A DNA stretch of 37,100 nucleotides. It comes from Cyanobacteria bacterium SBLK (GTDB taxonomy: Bacteria > Cyanobacteriota > Cyanobacteriia > Cyanobacteriales > Spirulinaceae). Positions 1-6,550 of the stretch are shown here, one piece after another (positions within the stretch are counted from its first letter, which is position 1; every line of letters starts with the position of its first letter). The position numbers and the translations under genes are program-made. Below the pieces are notes generated by a model. That model was not told where the DNA came from, did no database searches, and was given only the letters and a program-made list of their open reading frames with translations. The stretch is taken from contig JAGHZQ010000117.1 in the NCBI GenBank assembly GCA_017746715.1, positions 1 to 37,100 of the forward strand. Reading direction: 5' to 3'.

Positions 1-123
1 GGACGTGGAGGACAGCGTAAAACTTCCGCCAAGGGAGTAGCAGCCGATGAAGCGTCAACCGTCCCTCGGGAGTGGGTTCAGTTGAGCCTATTCCCGGTGG
101 AATCTCCTGCCTCAACGAAGTAG
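1..123 (+). CDS. tnpB: TnpB/OrfB transposon-associated RNA-guided nuclease, C-terminal fragment
   Basis: The reading frame is open from base 1 and stops at TAG 121-123, giving 40 residues that end in WVQLSLFPVESPASTK. The basic start, the TVPREW-like stretch and the SLFP ending are characteristic of the extreme C-terminus of IS605 OrfB/TnpB proteins of cyanobacteria. The RuvC domain and zinc finger lie upstream of the window and cannot be checked, so activity is unknown. The stop codon sits inside the right-end hairpin at 103-131, as usual for these elements. TnpB is an RNA-guided endonuclease that promotes retention of the transposon. Confidence 0.75.
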   Translation, partial: GRGGQRKTSAKGVAADEASTVPREWVQLSLFPVESPASTK

Positions 124-131
124 GCAGGAGA
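103..131. repeat. IS right-end hairpin (10-bp arms)
   Basis: The arms TCTCCTGCCT (103-112) and AGGCAGGAGA (122-131) are perfectly complementary around a 9-base loop, CAACGAAGT. Subterminal hairpins of this kind are recognised as single-stranded DNA by the Y1 transposase TnpA of IS200/IS605 elements. The same sequence with longer arms occurs inverted at 34416-34460. Confidence 0.8.
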
Positions 132-167
132 GGATGTCAATTCCCTCAACTCAAATCTCTTAATCGG

Positions 168-272
168 ATGAGTCTGCCAGAACTCGAGGCGCTGGGAAAA
201 GAAATGAAACAGTTTTACAGCGCGATTGAGGTTAAAGCGATTCCGGAGATGCTGCCACCTAAACAGCGATAA
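168..272 (+). CDS. small hypothetical protein, possibly truncated by the IS insertion
   Basis: A 34-residue frame starts at ATG 168 (MSLPELEALGKEMKQFY...) and ends at TAA 270-272. The translation looks like one amphipathic helix. The frame stays open leftwards across the IS terminus at about 140, so this may be the remnant of a longer gene cut by the insertion, with the ATG merely internal. There is no clear ribosome binding site before the ATG. I recognise no family and the coding status is uncertain. Confidence 0.35.
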   Translation: MSLPELEALGKEMKQFYSAIEVKAIPEMLPPKQR

Positions 273-293
273 ACCGCAAATTGAGGAGGAAAA

Positions 294-482
294 ATGCGAC
301 GAGCAAGTATGAACATTTTCGAGCGAGAGCAGATGACCGAGGAATTGGCCCGCAAAATCTACGAAATCGTTTGCGGATGCCATTATCCCAAGGATAAAAA
401 AATGATTGAGACTTGCACCCACCCGTCCGAATTGGCTTGTGTCGAGGCTGCCCATTACGCGATCGCTAGATTGGTTGCCTAG
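294..482 (+). CDS. small hypothetical protein, 62 aa
   Basis: The gene starts at ATG 294 behind a good ribosome binding site (GAGGAGG, about 4-9 bases upstream) and stops at TAG 480-482. The protein (MRRASMNIFEREQMTEEL...) is helical with two cysteines around CGCHYP and another CTHPSELAC segment, so a metal-binding role is possible but unproven. It ends 4 bases inside the 3' end of the convergent regulator gene at 479-679. The family is not recognised; conserved small phage proteins of this kind are common in early regions. Confidence 0.6.
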   Translation: MRRASMNIFEREQMTEELARKIYEIVCGCHYPKDKKMIETCTHPSELACVEAAHYAIARLVA

Positions 483-679
483 ATTAGCCCTTCTCTCTCG
501 GCAATTAACCCCAAGGCGATACGATGTCTCAGCTTTTCTCTGCGCTGCCCCGACGATATCGACTGCCATGTCCGTTCGCTCCAAAGGGGCACGCGCTCCG
601 ATATCTGTTCTATTGTCCAGCCCGATAGTCTCTGAAAGTCCCGAAAGGATACCTCGGGCAAGGTGTTAGAATCCTGCAT
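479..679 (-). CDS. small HTH-like protein, putative transcriptional regulator
   Basis: The 66-residue protein begins MQDSNTLPEVSFRDFQRL. Its middle (about residues 14-45, including WTIEQISERVPLWSERTWQ) looks like a helix-turn-helix: a short helix, a turn at VPLWS, and a polar second helix, followed by a basic stretch, RREKLRHR. It is divergent from the accessory genes at 866 onward and convergent with 294-482, which is a typical position for a small phage or plasmid repressor. A dyad at 685-705 lies immediately upstream of its start. The function is inferred from fold-like pattern and position only; the target is unknown. Confidence 0.5.
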   Translation of the reverse strand: MQDSNTLPEVSFRDFQRLSGWTIEQISERVPLWSERTWQSISSGQRREKLRHRIALGLIAEREGLI

Positions 680-684
680 AGGCC

Positions 685-705
685 ACTTCTACTAGTTCTA
701 GGAGT
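685..705. promoter_or_regulatory. imperfect dyad, candidate operator
   Basis: The 21-base sequence ACTTCTACTAGTTCTAGGAGT pairs as ACTnCTA...TAGnAGT around its centre. It lies 6 bases upstream of the start codon of the minus-strand putative regulator and about 160 bases before the first plus-strand accessory gene, so it could serve as an autoregulatory operator for both. I see no convincing -35/-10 pair nearby. Confidence 0.35.
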
Positions 706-865
706 GTGCTCAGACGATCGCAATGTGTTACAGCACTTGCGGTCGTCGTTTTTATTTGCCCTACATTGTAGCTGGTTGCCGCAAGAAGAACAAACTAACT
801 TAGAACCAAGCGTTGACCGGACAACACTCGGCAAGCGCTATCCAACCGTTTACCGACCGCTTACC

Positions 866-1291
866 ATGCAAGTCGTTAGCAGGCGCGAATTCAGTCAAGT
901 CAAGGGTTACAGCCGTCCGACCGTCAAAAAAGACGAATACCTCGCCCTCGTTTACGTGGACGACTACCACAACTCGCTGGCACAAATGGCCGAAAAAGCT
1001 GGCATCAAGCAAACATCGGTGCCGCTCTACGACTATCACCAATGGGTCCTTGTTTGTATCCGAACGACGGCCATTGAAAACGGCTGGACTGCCACGAAAA
1101 GCGATCGCGCTTTACTCGCCGCATGGGTCAACGACAACGCAGAAAACTTGAATTATGCAAGCTATGAAATCTACACCAGAAAATCTCACGCGCAAACAAG
1201 CCCTCCAGCGATGGAACTTGCCAGACGAAGTTGCTTTGGGGCGAGTGCTACGCGAAGCAAAACTGAATCCGGCGATAGAGATCCTAAGTAA
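866..1291 (+). CDS. hypothetical protein with out-of-frame-looking C-terminus
   Basis: The likely start is ATG 866 (MQVVSRREFSQVKGYSR); the frame is open further upstream to 704, but that extension reads like non-coding sequence. Residues 1-100 look like a real protein, with an HTH-like start and a Trp/Tyr-rich middle (YDYHQWVLVCIRTTA). After about residue 98 the frame overlaps the next gene by 137 bases and the translation turns Arg/Ser-rich, as expected of a shadow frame. Either the genes overlap unusually far or this gene lost its original end, or was once joined to the next gene, by a frameshift. The function is unknown. Confidence 0.5.
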   Translation: MQVVSRREFSQVKGYSRPTVKKDEYLALVYVDDYHNSLAQMAEKAGIKQTSVPLYDYHQWVLVCIRTTAIENGWTATKSDRALLAAWVNDNAENLNYASYEIYTRKSHAQTSPPAMELARRSCFGASATRSKTESGDRDPK

Positions 1292-1691
1292 GGAGGCGAT
1301 CGTCAAGCTCGATGAAATTTTCAAAACTCCCGAACCCGCCCAACTTTCTCAAACCCCAGAAGAAGTGGCGATCGAAGTTGCCAAACCCGCCCAATCGAGC
1401 GAAAATCCCCAACTCGACGACTACCTCTCTATTTTGTTGACACCAGAGATGAGGGAAGGACTGAAAGAGGCAAATCAGGAACTGTACGCAATTGCCTCGG
1501 AATCAGTTTACCAATCTTTAGTTTTGGGTACTCGCGACGGAATATTGAGATTCCAAAGACACAACCCGATACAAAAAGCCGCACAATCAATTACGCCCGA
1601 AGAAGTGCGGCAGCGTACCAAGGAACGGCGCGATCGCATTGTCAAATCTCTTTTGGGCGATATGAGCAAAGATGCCCTCGTTGCGGGGTAA
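1155..1691 (+). CDS. hypothetical protein, 178 aa, HTH-like N-terminus
   Basis: The frame starts at ATG 1155 or 1164 and ends at TAA 1689-1691. The N-terminus (TRKQALQRWNLPDEVALGRV) resembles a DNA-binding helical element; a Pro/Glu-rich linker follows (about 55-85) and then a helical C-terminal half with a basic end, RQRTKERRDRIVKSLLG. Most of the preceding gene's last 137 bases overlap it, and here the reading is clearly protein-like. It may form a two-part unit with 866-1291. The family is not recognised; a regulator or replication-accessory role is a guess. Confidence 0.6.
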   Translation: MQAMKSTPENLTRKQALQRWNLPDEVALGRVLREAKLNPAIEILSKEAIVKLDEIFKTPEPAQLSQTPEEVAIEVAKPAQSSENPQLDDYLSILLTPEMREGLKEANQELYAIASESVYQSLVLGTRDGILRFQRHNPIQKAAQSITPEEVRQRTKERRDRIVKSLLGDMSKDALVAG

Positions 1692-1749
1692 TTTAGTGCG
1701 ATCGCTTTAACAGCCGTTTACTACAAGGACGATCGCTTTTGTAATTTTC

Positions 1750-2001
1750 ATGAAAAAACAATCTTCAACCGCTTTTGCCAAAGGCGCGATAACAGGAGCG
1801 TTGACGGCTCTAGTCGTCGAACTAACCCTCCCGAATACCAATCTACTCCCCCTTACTCTCGTCACCGTTTCTGTTGGAGGGATCGGCGCTCTTGTTGCCC
1901 TTCCCGACACGAAAAAACTACGCGATCGCTATAGCCAAGACCTCAATCCCGAAGAACTCGCGATCGCACTGCAAGTCCTCAATGATATTGAAGATGCTTA
2001 A
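1750..2001 (+). CDS. small membrane protein, 83 aa
   Basis: The protein starts MKKQSSTAFAKGAITGA and has two hydrophobic segments (about 10-27 and 32-52), suggesting a hairpin membrane protein with a charged cytoplasmic tail (DTKKLRDRYSQDLNPEELAI). It is the first gene of a run of overlapping membrane-protein genes leading to the ATPase at 2607, so it may belong to the same envelope complex. It overlaps the next start. No family is recognised. Confidence 0.6.
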   Translation: MKKQSSTAFAKGAITGALTALVVELTLPNTNLLPLTLVTVSVGGIGALVALPDTKKLRDRYSQDLNPEELAIALQVLNDIEDA

Positions 2002-2620
2002 AATATCCTCCAAAATCGTTGCACCGATGGTAATCGTGGCGTTGCTGGGAGTCTTAGGTATCGGGTCTCGCCTATTTTCAAATACCCCCCAAATTGAAAC
2101 CTACGAGGTGCAACAAGCCTCCCTCGCCCCCGTTGTTGAAGAGCCAGAACTCGAACCCCTTCCCGATCCTTTCGAGCAATGCCAAAGTGAAGTCAATGCG
2201 GCATTATTGGCTTATCAAGATGCAGCGATCTCACTGCTTTCCGAAGCCTCGCGGGGACGCGCTCAAGACTGGCGACAATGGGCAATTAAAAGAGCAGAAA
2301 AGAGTGGGAATAGTCCCTCGCAGGAATTACGAGCGGCATTTTCTGCGACAACAGAACAACTTAAAACTTATTACCAAAAGCCGGAAACGGTAAACGGGCA
2401 AACATTACAACAAGACAGCTTCACTATTAATGCCAAAGTTGGGAAGGTACGAGACTTGGAGGGTAGCCGGGGAGATATCGCCCTCGCGCTCGCCACCCTT
2501 CCAGATTTTCCTCTAGAAGCAGTCAACACAAAAGACCTACAGAACGCTGCGATCGCGTTTAAAGATGTCGTGTCTTGCCAATCCCAGTACGGGGAAAGAG
2601 GGACGAATGTTGCAGACTGA
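1994..2620 (+). CDS. membrane-anchored hypothetical protein, 208 aa
   Basis: The start is ATG 1994, overlapping the previous stop by 8 bases; ATG 1982 is an alternative in frame. An N-terminal signal anchor (about residues 6-24, IVAPMVIVALLGVLGIG) is followed by a soluble, probably periplasmic domain with a Pro/Glu-rich linker (VVEEPELEPLPDPFEQC) and a helical region with Cys residues near each end that could form a disulphide. The gene overlaps the ATPase start by 14 bases, so the two are probably translated together. The function is unknown; the context suggests an envelope partner of the ATPase. Confidence 0.65.
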   Translation: MLKISSKIVAPMVIVALLGVLGIGSRLFSNTPQIETYEVQQASLAPVVEEPELEPLPDPFEQCQSEVNAALLAYQDAAISLLSEASRGRAQDWRQWAIKRAEKSGNSPSQELRAAFSATTEQLKTYYQKPETVNGQTLQQDSFTINAKVGKVRDLEGSRGDIALALATLPDFPLEAVNTKDLQNAAIAFKDVVSCQSQYGERGTNVAD

Positions 2621-3809
2621 CCGATTAATGGGTGTCATGGGTAGCCTTTTCATCTTTTCTGGCGTGTGTGGAATTTGGGCTTCTACTCTCCCCACCGAGC
2701 ATCATTGCCAAGTCCACGAAAACAAGGTAGCTTGTGTCTCTCGACGTGGCAGCCATTGGCCGTTATTACTTGCGATTGGAGCGGGGCAGATTGTTGGCGG
2801 GGCGTGGCTCATTCTGCCTCGCAAAGAGGAGGAAGGGGGCGAGATCTCATTACTTCCAAATTTTCTTCAGCCCAATTTAGCCATTGAAGGGATTGCTGGC
2901 GATTTTGATTGGGCGAACGATTTGATCCGATATCATGCCGTGATGGTTGTCGGAGGTCAAGGAAGCGGGAAAAGCACGCTCGTTAAGTGGTTGGCCGAAC
3001 GGCGATTAGAATTGGGCGATTGCGTAATAGCTGTCGATCCTCATGCCGCTTACGGTCAATGGGAAGGCTTGGAGGTCGTGGGCGCAGGACTGAACTATGC
3101 AGCCGTAAACGAGTTTATGCAAGCAACTTGCGACGACATTGAAAGGCGGTATTTGGCGATCGCGACCAAACCCGATCCCGACCTTCCTCCCATCACGATT
3201 ATCAATGAGGAAATGACCAATCAATCGGATGAATGCGACGGGAAAACCCTGCAACGATATGACGGGAAATTATCGGCAGACATCCGTAAGACTGGTTATA
3301 AAGTAATCAAGGTTTCCCATAACGATACTCTCACCACAACGGGAGGAAAAGCGGGTACGAAAAAGATTCAGGATAGTTATATTCGGCTATACCTAGAAAG
3401 CAAGCCCGATCCGAGTGTACCTGACGGAGTATCACCCGCTTTTAAAGGTAAGTTAGTTCTGCCAAATTCAGATCCTATTGAGGTCAAAATTAACCCAAAC
3501 TGGAAGCCGTGCCGATTGGGTGCTATCCCCGCACCCGATCGCGCCTCGCACCCCGTCAGCACTTTAGCAGCACCCGCAGCAGATAGTGATTTCAACCCTC
3601 TCGGGAATTTAGCACCCGATCGCGCGCACCTCGAAAAAACTCTCGATTTGGAGGCTTCCGAGATAGAGGGGAGAGTGCGATCGCTACATTCTCAAGGCTT
3701 AACTCAAGACCTCATTATTGAAGCAATTTGGGGCTGCAAGAAAGGCTCAAATCGGCGCTACCAAGAGGCGCGTGAAATTTATCGCAGAATTGTAAAATTG
3801 GAGGCTTAA
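2607..3809 (+). CDS. membrane-anchored FtsK/HerA-like P-loop ATPase
   Basis: I chose ATG 2607 (MLQTDRLMGVMGS), which has a GAAAGAGGGA site just upstream, giving 400 aa. Two membrane segments (about 9-26 and 51-70) come first. The ATPase domain has Walker A GGQGSGKST (116-124), a DPH motif after strand 2 (144-146) as in FtsK/HerA/VirD4 enzymes, and a Walker B-like ITIINEE (196-202). The last 50 residues (EASEIEGRVRSLHSQGLTQ...) look like a winged-helix DNA-binding unit. Members of this class pump DNA through membranes or septa using ATP. The genes around it encode membrane proteins and cell-wall hydrolases, so transfer of DNA across the envelope, or a role in phage-plasmid maintenance, are both possible. 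Confidence 0.75.
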   Translation: MLQTDRLMGVMGSLFIFSGVCGIWASTLPTEHHCQVHENKVACVSRRGSHWPLLLAIGAGQIVGGAWLILPRKEEEGGEISLLPNFLQPNLAIEGIAGDFDWANDLIRYHAVMVVGGQGSGKSTLVKWLAERRLELGDCVIAVDPHAAYGQWEGLEVVGAGLNYAAVNEFMQATCDDIERRYLAIATKPDPDLPPITIINEEMTNQSDECDGKTLQRYDGKLSADIRKTGYKVIKVSHNDTLTTTGGKAGTKKIQDSYIRLYLESKPDPSVPDGVSPAFKGKLVLPNSDPIEVKINPNWKPCRLGAIPAPDRASHPVSTLAAPAADSDFNPLGNLAPDRAHLEKTLDLEASEIEGRVRSLHSQGLTQDLIIEAIWGCKKGSNRRYQEAREIYRRIVKLEA

Positions 3810-3812
3810 AAA

Positions 3813-4136
3813 GTGGCAGAAAATAATGTAAAAATAACTAATCCCATTAGTCCCATTTATAGTGCTTTATGTGGAAATTATGGACTGTTCTGGCAGATAT
3901 TTTCAATCCTTTTAGCGATCGCTTTTGTTGGGATTGTTGGAGCAATCTGGAATGGAATACAAGGAAGGCACTGTAATCCTCAGCACGCCGCGATCGATCT
4001 TAAAGATGAAGACAAAACCGCAAGATGGGCGGGATGTACTTTTAGAGCAATTATGGAAGCATGGGCGGGAGAGGCTGATTTTTCCCCCAGATCGACCTCG
4101 CCCGCTCAACCCCCCATCGTCCAACCTCCTCAATGA
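3813..4136 (+). CDS. single-TM hypothetical protein, 107 aa
   Basis: The start is GTG 3813, three bases after the ATPase stop and behind GGAGG in the end of that gene. A hydrophobic segment (about 25-47, GLFWQIFSILLAIAFVGIVG) anchors it; the rest has two cysteines and a Pro-rich tail (SPAQPPIVQPPQ) resembling the linkers of envelope-spanning proteins. The last codon overlaps the next ATG as ATGA. Position between the ATPase and the hydrolases suggests an accessory envelope or lysis role. No family is recognised. Confidence 0.55.
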   Translation: MAENNVKITNPISPIYSALCGNYGLFWQIFSILLAIAFVGIVGAIWNGIQGRHCNPQHAAIDLKDEDKTARWAGCTFRAIMEAWAGEADFSPRSTSPAQPPIVQPPQ

Positions 4137-4609
4137 AGATTTTCGACTGGACGGCCAGCGTGGTACTCATCGTGCTCTTGATGGGAATTTTGGGAGGAAG
4201 TGTATCGGGCGATCGCGCTTTCTCCCTCGCTCCTTTTTTTGCCTTCGTCAATCGGCTTAAAGGAGTCGATCCTTATAACGTGAGCCAAGAGCCGATCGCG
4301 GATGTTGCCAATCGTGCTGGGGTAAATCTCCAGAAACAAGCTGAGGAAGCGCTCGCTAAAGCCGCCAACGGTCAAACCGATCCCTATCTGGCTGTTTGTC
4401 GGGGTACGGTTGATACCACTAAAATCATTTCCTATCAAAAAGCCTTGCAAACGAAAAACGCCAATTTTAGGGACTTAGCGGACGTTCAAGCATATCTCGG
4501 CATGCCGTCTTGCGTTGAGGGAAAAAAGTGGCGATATCGCTTGCAGGGTGGCGGATTGGCAACAATTCAAGAAACGCGATCGGGGGTGAAAGTTCGTGTT
4601 GTTCGATGA
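4133..4609 (+). CDS. membrane-anchored or exported hypothetical protein, 158 aa
   Basis: The N-terminus (MKIFDWTASVVLIVLLMGIL) is a signal peptide or signal anchor. The exported part has a helical region (VNLQKQAEEALAKAANG) and a Cys-containing C-terminal domain, with TVDTTKIISYQKAL and LADVQAYLGMPSC segments; the last resembles SmpA/OmlA-type beta domains in which an AxLG-x-P turn precedes a WRY...GG strand, but this is only an impression. It is translationally coupled to both neighbours (ATGA upstream, 14-base overlap downstream). An envelope-localised function is likely; the specific role is unknown. Confidence 0.6.
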   Translation: MKIFDWTASVVLIVLLMGILGGSVSGDRAFSLAPFFAFVNRLKGVDPYNVSQEPIADVANRAGVNLQKQAEEALAKAANGQTDPYLAVCRGTVDTTKIISYQKALQTKNANFRDLADVQAYLGMPSCVEGKKWRYRLQGGGLATIQETRSGVKVRVVR

Positions 4610-5246
4610 AGATTTAGCCGTTAAAATTCACGCGCTATTGCACGCGCTATTACAAGCCAAAATCGATGAATCCGAACACGGAAATCGGATTTTTTTATTA
4701 TCAACTATCTTCTTATGCGTGTTTTATATAAATATCGTTTATCCCCTGATACAAACGAGCGAACAAATTGCCAAGGAACAGATCGAACAAGTGACCGAGA
4801 CGATTTCTCCCGATCTCACCCGAGAACCTCGTAGGGGGGAAAGAATCGCGGGGTTTGTCGTTACCAGCGTATGGGGCGATCCGAGGGGCGATCGCAAGCA
4901 CAAGGGCGTAGATTTTGCCATGCCCATCGGCACACCCTTGAAAACTCCCGTCGCAACCAAAGTCAAATGCTTTGGCTACAGCTATCTCGGTAGGCGGGAG
5001 CTAGGGGCAGAGTTCAAGATACCAAACAAACGCACGGTGCAATTGCTGCATTTGACCCGATGCTCCTCTGGAAAGAAAAAAGCCGGAGCAATCGTGGCGC
5101 TGAGCGGAACGGCTGGCACGGGACCTCATGCCCATATCGAATATGACCCACCCGATCGCCCAGTGCGATGGGATGACGCTTTTGGAGTCTTAGCCGGACG
5201 ATTGCCCAAGCCGTTCGTCCAAAAAGGGAACAATGCAGAAAATTAA
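4596..5246 (+). CDS. membrane-anchored M23-family peptidase
   Basis: The start is GTG 4596. A membrane segment (about residues 31-50, IFLLSTIFLCVFYINIVYPL) anchors the protein, and a linker leads to an M23/LytM domain: HKGVDFAMPIGTPL carries the first zinc ligands (HxxxD), and GPHAHIEYDP carries the HxH motif. Family members cleave peptidoglycan cross-links (endopeptidase). The gene overlaps its upstream neighbour by 14 bases and the lambda-R-like muramidase downstream also by 14 bases, so two wall hydrolases with different bonds as targets are made together. This could serve phage lysis, virion entry, or opening the wall for a DNA-transfer apparatus. Confidence 0.8.
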   Translation: MLFDEDLAVKIHALLHALLQAKIDESEHGNRIFLLSTIFLCVFYINIVYPLIQTSEQIAKEQIEQVTETISPDLTREPRRGERIAGFVVTSVWGDPRGDRKHKGVDFAMPIGTPLKTPVATKVKCFGYSYLGRRELGAEFKIPNKRTVQLLHLTRCSSGKKKAGAIVALSGTAGTGPHAHIEYDPPDRPVRWDDAFGVLAGRLPKPFVQKGNNAEN

Positions 5247-5910
5247 ACACTTTTCCTACTCTGCCATGCAAGCGGGATTGTTATGCGCGATCGCGTTTGT
5301 TGCGATCGCTCCTGAAACCATTCAGCAATGGGTTCAAAACCCATCATCTGTATTTAATGTATTTAGTGCAACTGATACTGATAATACAAACGATAAGAAT
5401 AAGATACCAGCTTCGGGACTGGCTCTCGAAAACCAACCCCCCGAAATTAAAGCCTTTCTCGACACCATTGCGATCGCAGAAGTGGGGACAGTGGGCAAAG
5501 AAGGCTACAGCACAATCGTTTTTCGAGGGACGTTCGATCCTGCTAAAGGCCATCCATTTTTCGAAGGGGGGAGATCTCCTTCTTCTAATTGCGCCCCAAT
5601 CAACGGCAAGCGGGTTTGCTCGAGCGCGTCTGGACGGTATCAATTTCTCGACGCTCGCTATCGGGAACTGAGGCAAGATGGCATTATTTCTAACTTTTCC
5701 CCGCGATCGCAGGATGTTGCTGCAATTTATTATCTTAGGAAATTTGGGGCATATGCCCTTATTGTTCAAGGGAAAATTGATGAAGCATTCTGCAAGGTGG
5801 GGCATTTTTGGGCTTCGCTGTTCTGCAATGATTACAATCAAAACCCTAAATCAGCCCGGCAACTCAGGCAAATTTACAATGAGCGGTTGCAGTATTGGCG
5901 ATCGCAATAA
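5233..5910 (+). CDS. lambda R-like lytic transglycosylase/muramidase (GH104), membrane-anchored
   Basis: The C-terminal two-thirds matches the phage lambda endolysin R pattern: FLDTIAIAEVGT with the putative catalytic Glu83, then a YSTIV-F-G strand, SASGRYQFL (131-139), FSPRSQD (155-161) and a final HFWASL. Lambda R cleaves the MurNAc-GlcNAc bond with anhydro product formation. Unlike lambda R (158 residues) this protein has about 70 extra N-terminal residues including a weakly hydrophobic segment (14-27), which could be a signal-anchor-release (SAR) element or a normal anchor. Start ATG 5233 overlaps the M23 gene. Four cysteines might control activity by disulphides, as in some SAR endolysins; this is inference. 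Confidence 0.82.
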   Translation: MQKIKHFSYSAMQAGLLCAIAFVAIAPETIQQWVQNPSSVFNVFSATDTDNTNDKNKIPASGLALENQPPEIKAFLDTIAIAEVGTVGKEGYSTIVFRGTFDPAKGHPFFEGGRSPSSNCAPINGKRVCSSASGRYQFLDARYRELRQDGIISNFSPRSQDVAAIYYLRKFGAYALIVQGKIDEAFCKVGHFWASLFCNDYNQNPKSARQLRQIYNERLQYWRSQ

Positions 5911-5992
5911 AAATAACAAGCAAACCACACCACATTCCCCAACGGCCTCATTGTGGATCCTTCAATACAATCGGGCATGGCGGGAAACGGAG

Positions 5993-6022
5993 AAAGTGCA
6001 AGGACTGCGATCGCACTTTTTC
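5993..6022 (+). terminator. hairpin followed by T-run, candidate terminator
   Basis: Arms AAAGTGC (5993-5999) and GCACTTT (6013-6019) enclose a 13-base loop and lead into TTTT. It lies 83 bases after the muramidase gene and would end the 1750-5910 operon. The gap 5911-6103 shows nothing else that I recognise. Confidence 0.5.
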
Positions 6023-6103
6023 GCGAGAAGATTAAAAAATACTGAAAATACTTGTTTTAGTAGGGGGTCAAGTCTAAAAAGAAAATAAAGCGTTAATCAA
6101 AAA

Positions 6104-6256
6104 ATGAACTGGCCGACAATCCCTGAAGATTTCAAGCAAATCGCATACAATAGAGTTCGGAGCTTGCCCGATCGCACGAGGCTTCTCACGGAAATTTTAT
6201 GTCAACTAGACAAGAACCCGAACCTCTCGATCTATCCCAATATCTTCACGCATTAG
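6104..6256 (+). CDS. small hypothetical protein, 50 aa
   Basis: The frame runs from ATG 6104 (MNWPTIPEDFKQIAYNRVRS) to TAG 6254-6256. Its composition is protein-like (helical, basic) and it overlaps the next gene's start by 58 bases, which is rather long and lowers confidence. There is no strong ribosome binding site. A TACAAT hexamer near 6148 inside it could be the -10 box for the downstream gene instead. No family is recognised. Confidence 0.35.
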   Translation: MNWPTIPEDFKQIAYNRVRSLPDRTRLLTEILCQLDKNPNLSIYPNIFTH

Positions 6257-6549
6257 ACGCGGATCTTCGGCTTTTAAAAAGTTTGATAACTGAAGGGCAA
6301 GTTACTGCGAGGTTGCAAGCCTTGGAGATTAATTGTCAAAACGATCGCGATAATATATCGGGGTGTTTTTCTCGATTGGCGGATCGAATCGCCTTACTCA
6401 ATCGACGGTTGGACACCCTCGAAAAAACCCTAGATCGCCTCGACCGTACTGACGCGAAACAGCAGGGGCTTATTAACATTGGCGGGGTAATTCTGTCGAT
6501 TCTGCTGGCATCGATAACAAGCGCGTGGGCAACAACATTATTTAATTAA
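6199..6549 (+). CDS. coiled-coil protein with C-terminal membrane anchor, 116 aa
   Basis: The protein starts MSTRQEPEPLDLSQYL and is mainly a coiled coil (about 18-90, for example LADRIALLNRRLDTLEKTLD) ending in one hydrophobic segment (about 94-113, INIGGVILSILLASITSAWA). This tail-anchored coiled-coil architecture occurs in phage haemolysin XhlA-like and holin-associated proteins next to endolysins. It lies between the wall hydrolases and a two-TM frameshifted gene, fitting a lysis cassette. Family assignment is not certain. Confidence 0.6.
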   Translation: MSTRQEPEPLDLSQYLHALDADLRLLKSLITEGQVTARLQALEINCQNDRDNISGCFSRLADRIALLNRRLDTLEKTLDRLDRTDAKQQGLINIGGVILSILLASITSAWATTLFN

Positions 6550-6550
6550 T

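Larger units (their letters stand above)
1..140 (+). mobile_element. 3' end of an IS200/IS605-family element (right end)
   Basis: The segment holds the last 40 codons of a TnpB-type gene followed by a hairpin that overlaps the stop codon, which is the usual layout of the right end of IS200/IS605 elements. A second copy of the hairpin lies at 34416-34460 on the other strand. In IS orientation the two copies agree up to ATGTCAA and then diverge, so I place the element's right terminus at about base 140. In this family the 3' end of tnpB and the right end also encode the guide (omega/reRNA) used by TnpB, so part of such an RNA may lie here. The element begins outside the window. Confidence 0.75.

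Noticed and set aside
610..834. Minus-strand Cys-rich frame
   Set aside because: It overlaps the minus-strand putative regulator in a different frame and has spread Cys without a plausible ribbon.
704..865. Upstream extension of the 866 gene
   Set aside because: The extra 54 residues look like random translation and cross the putative operator region; ATG 866 begins the protein-like part.
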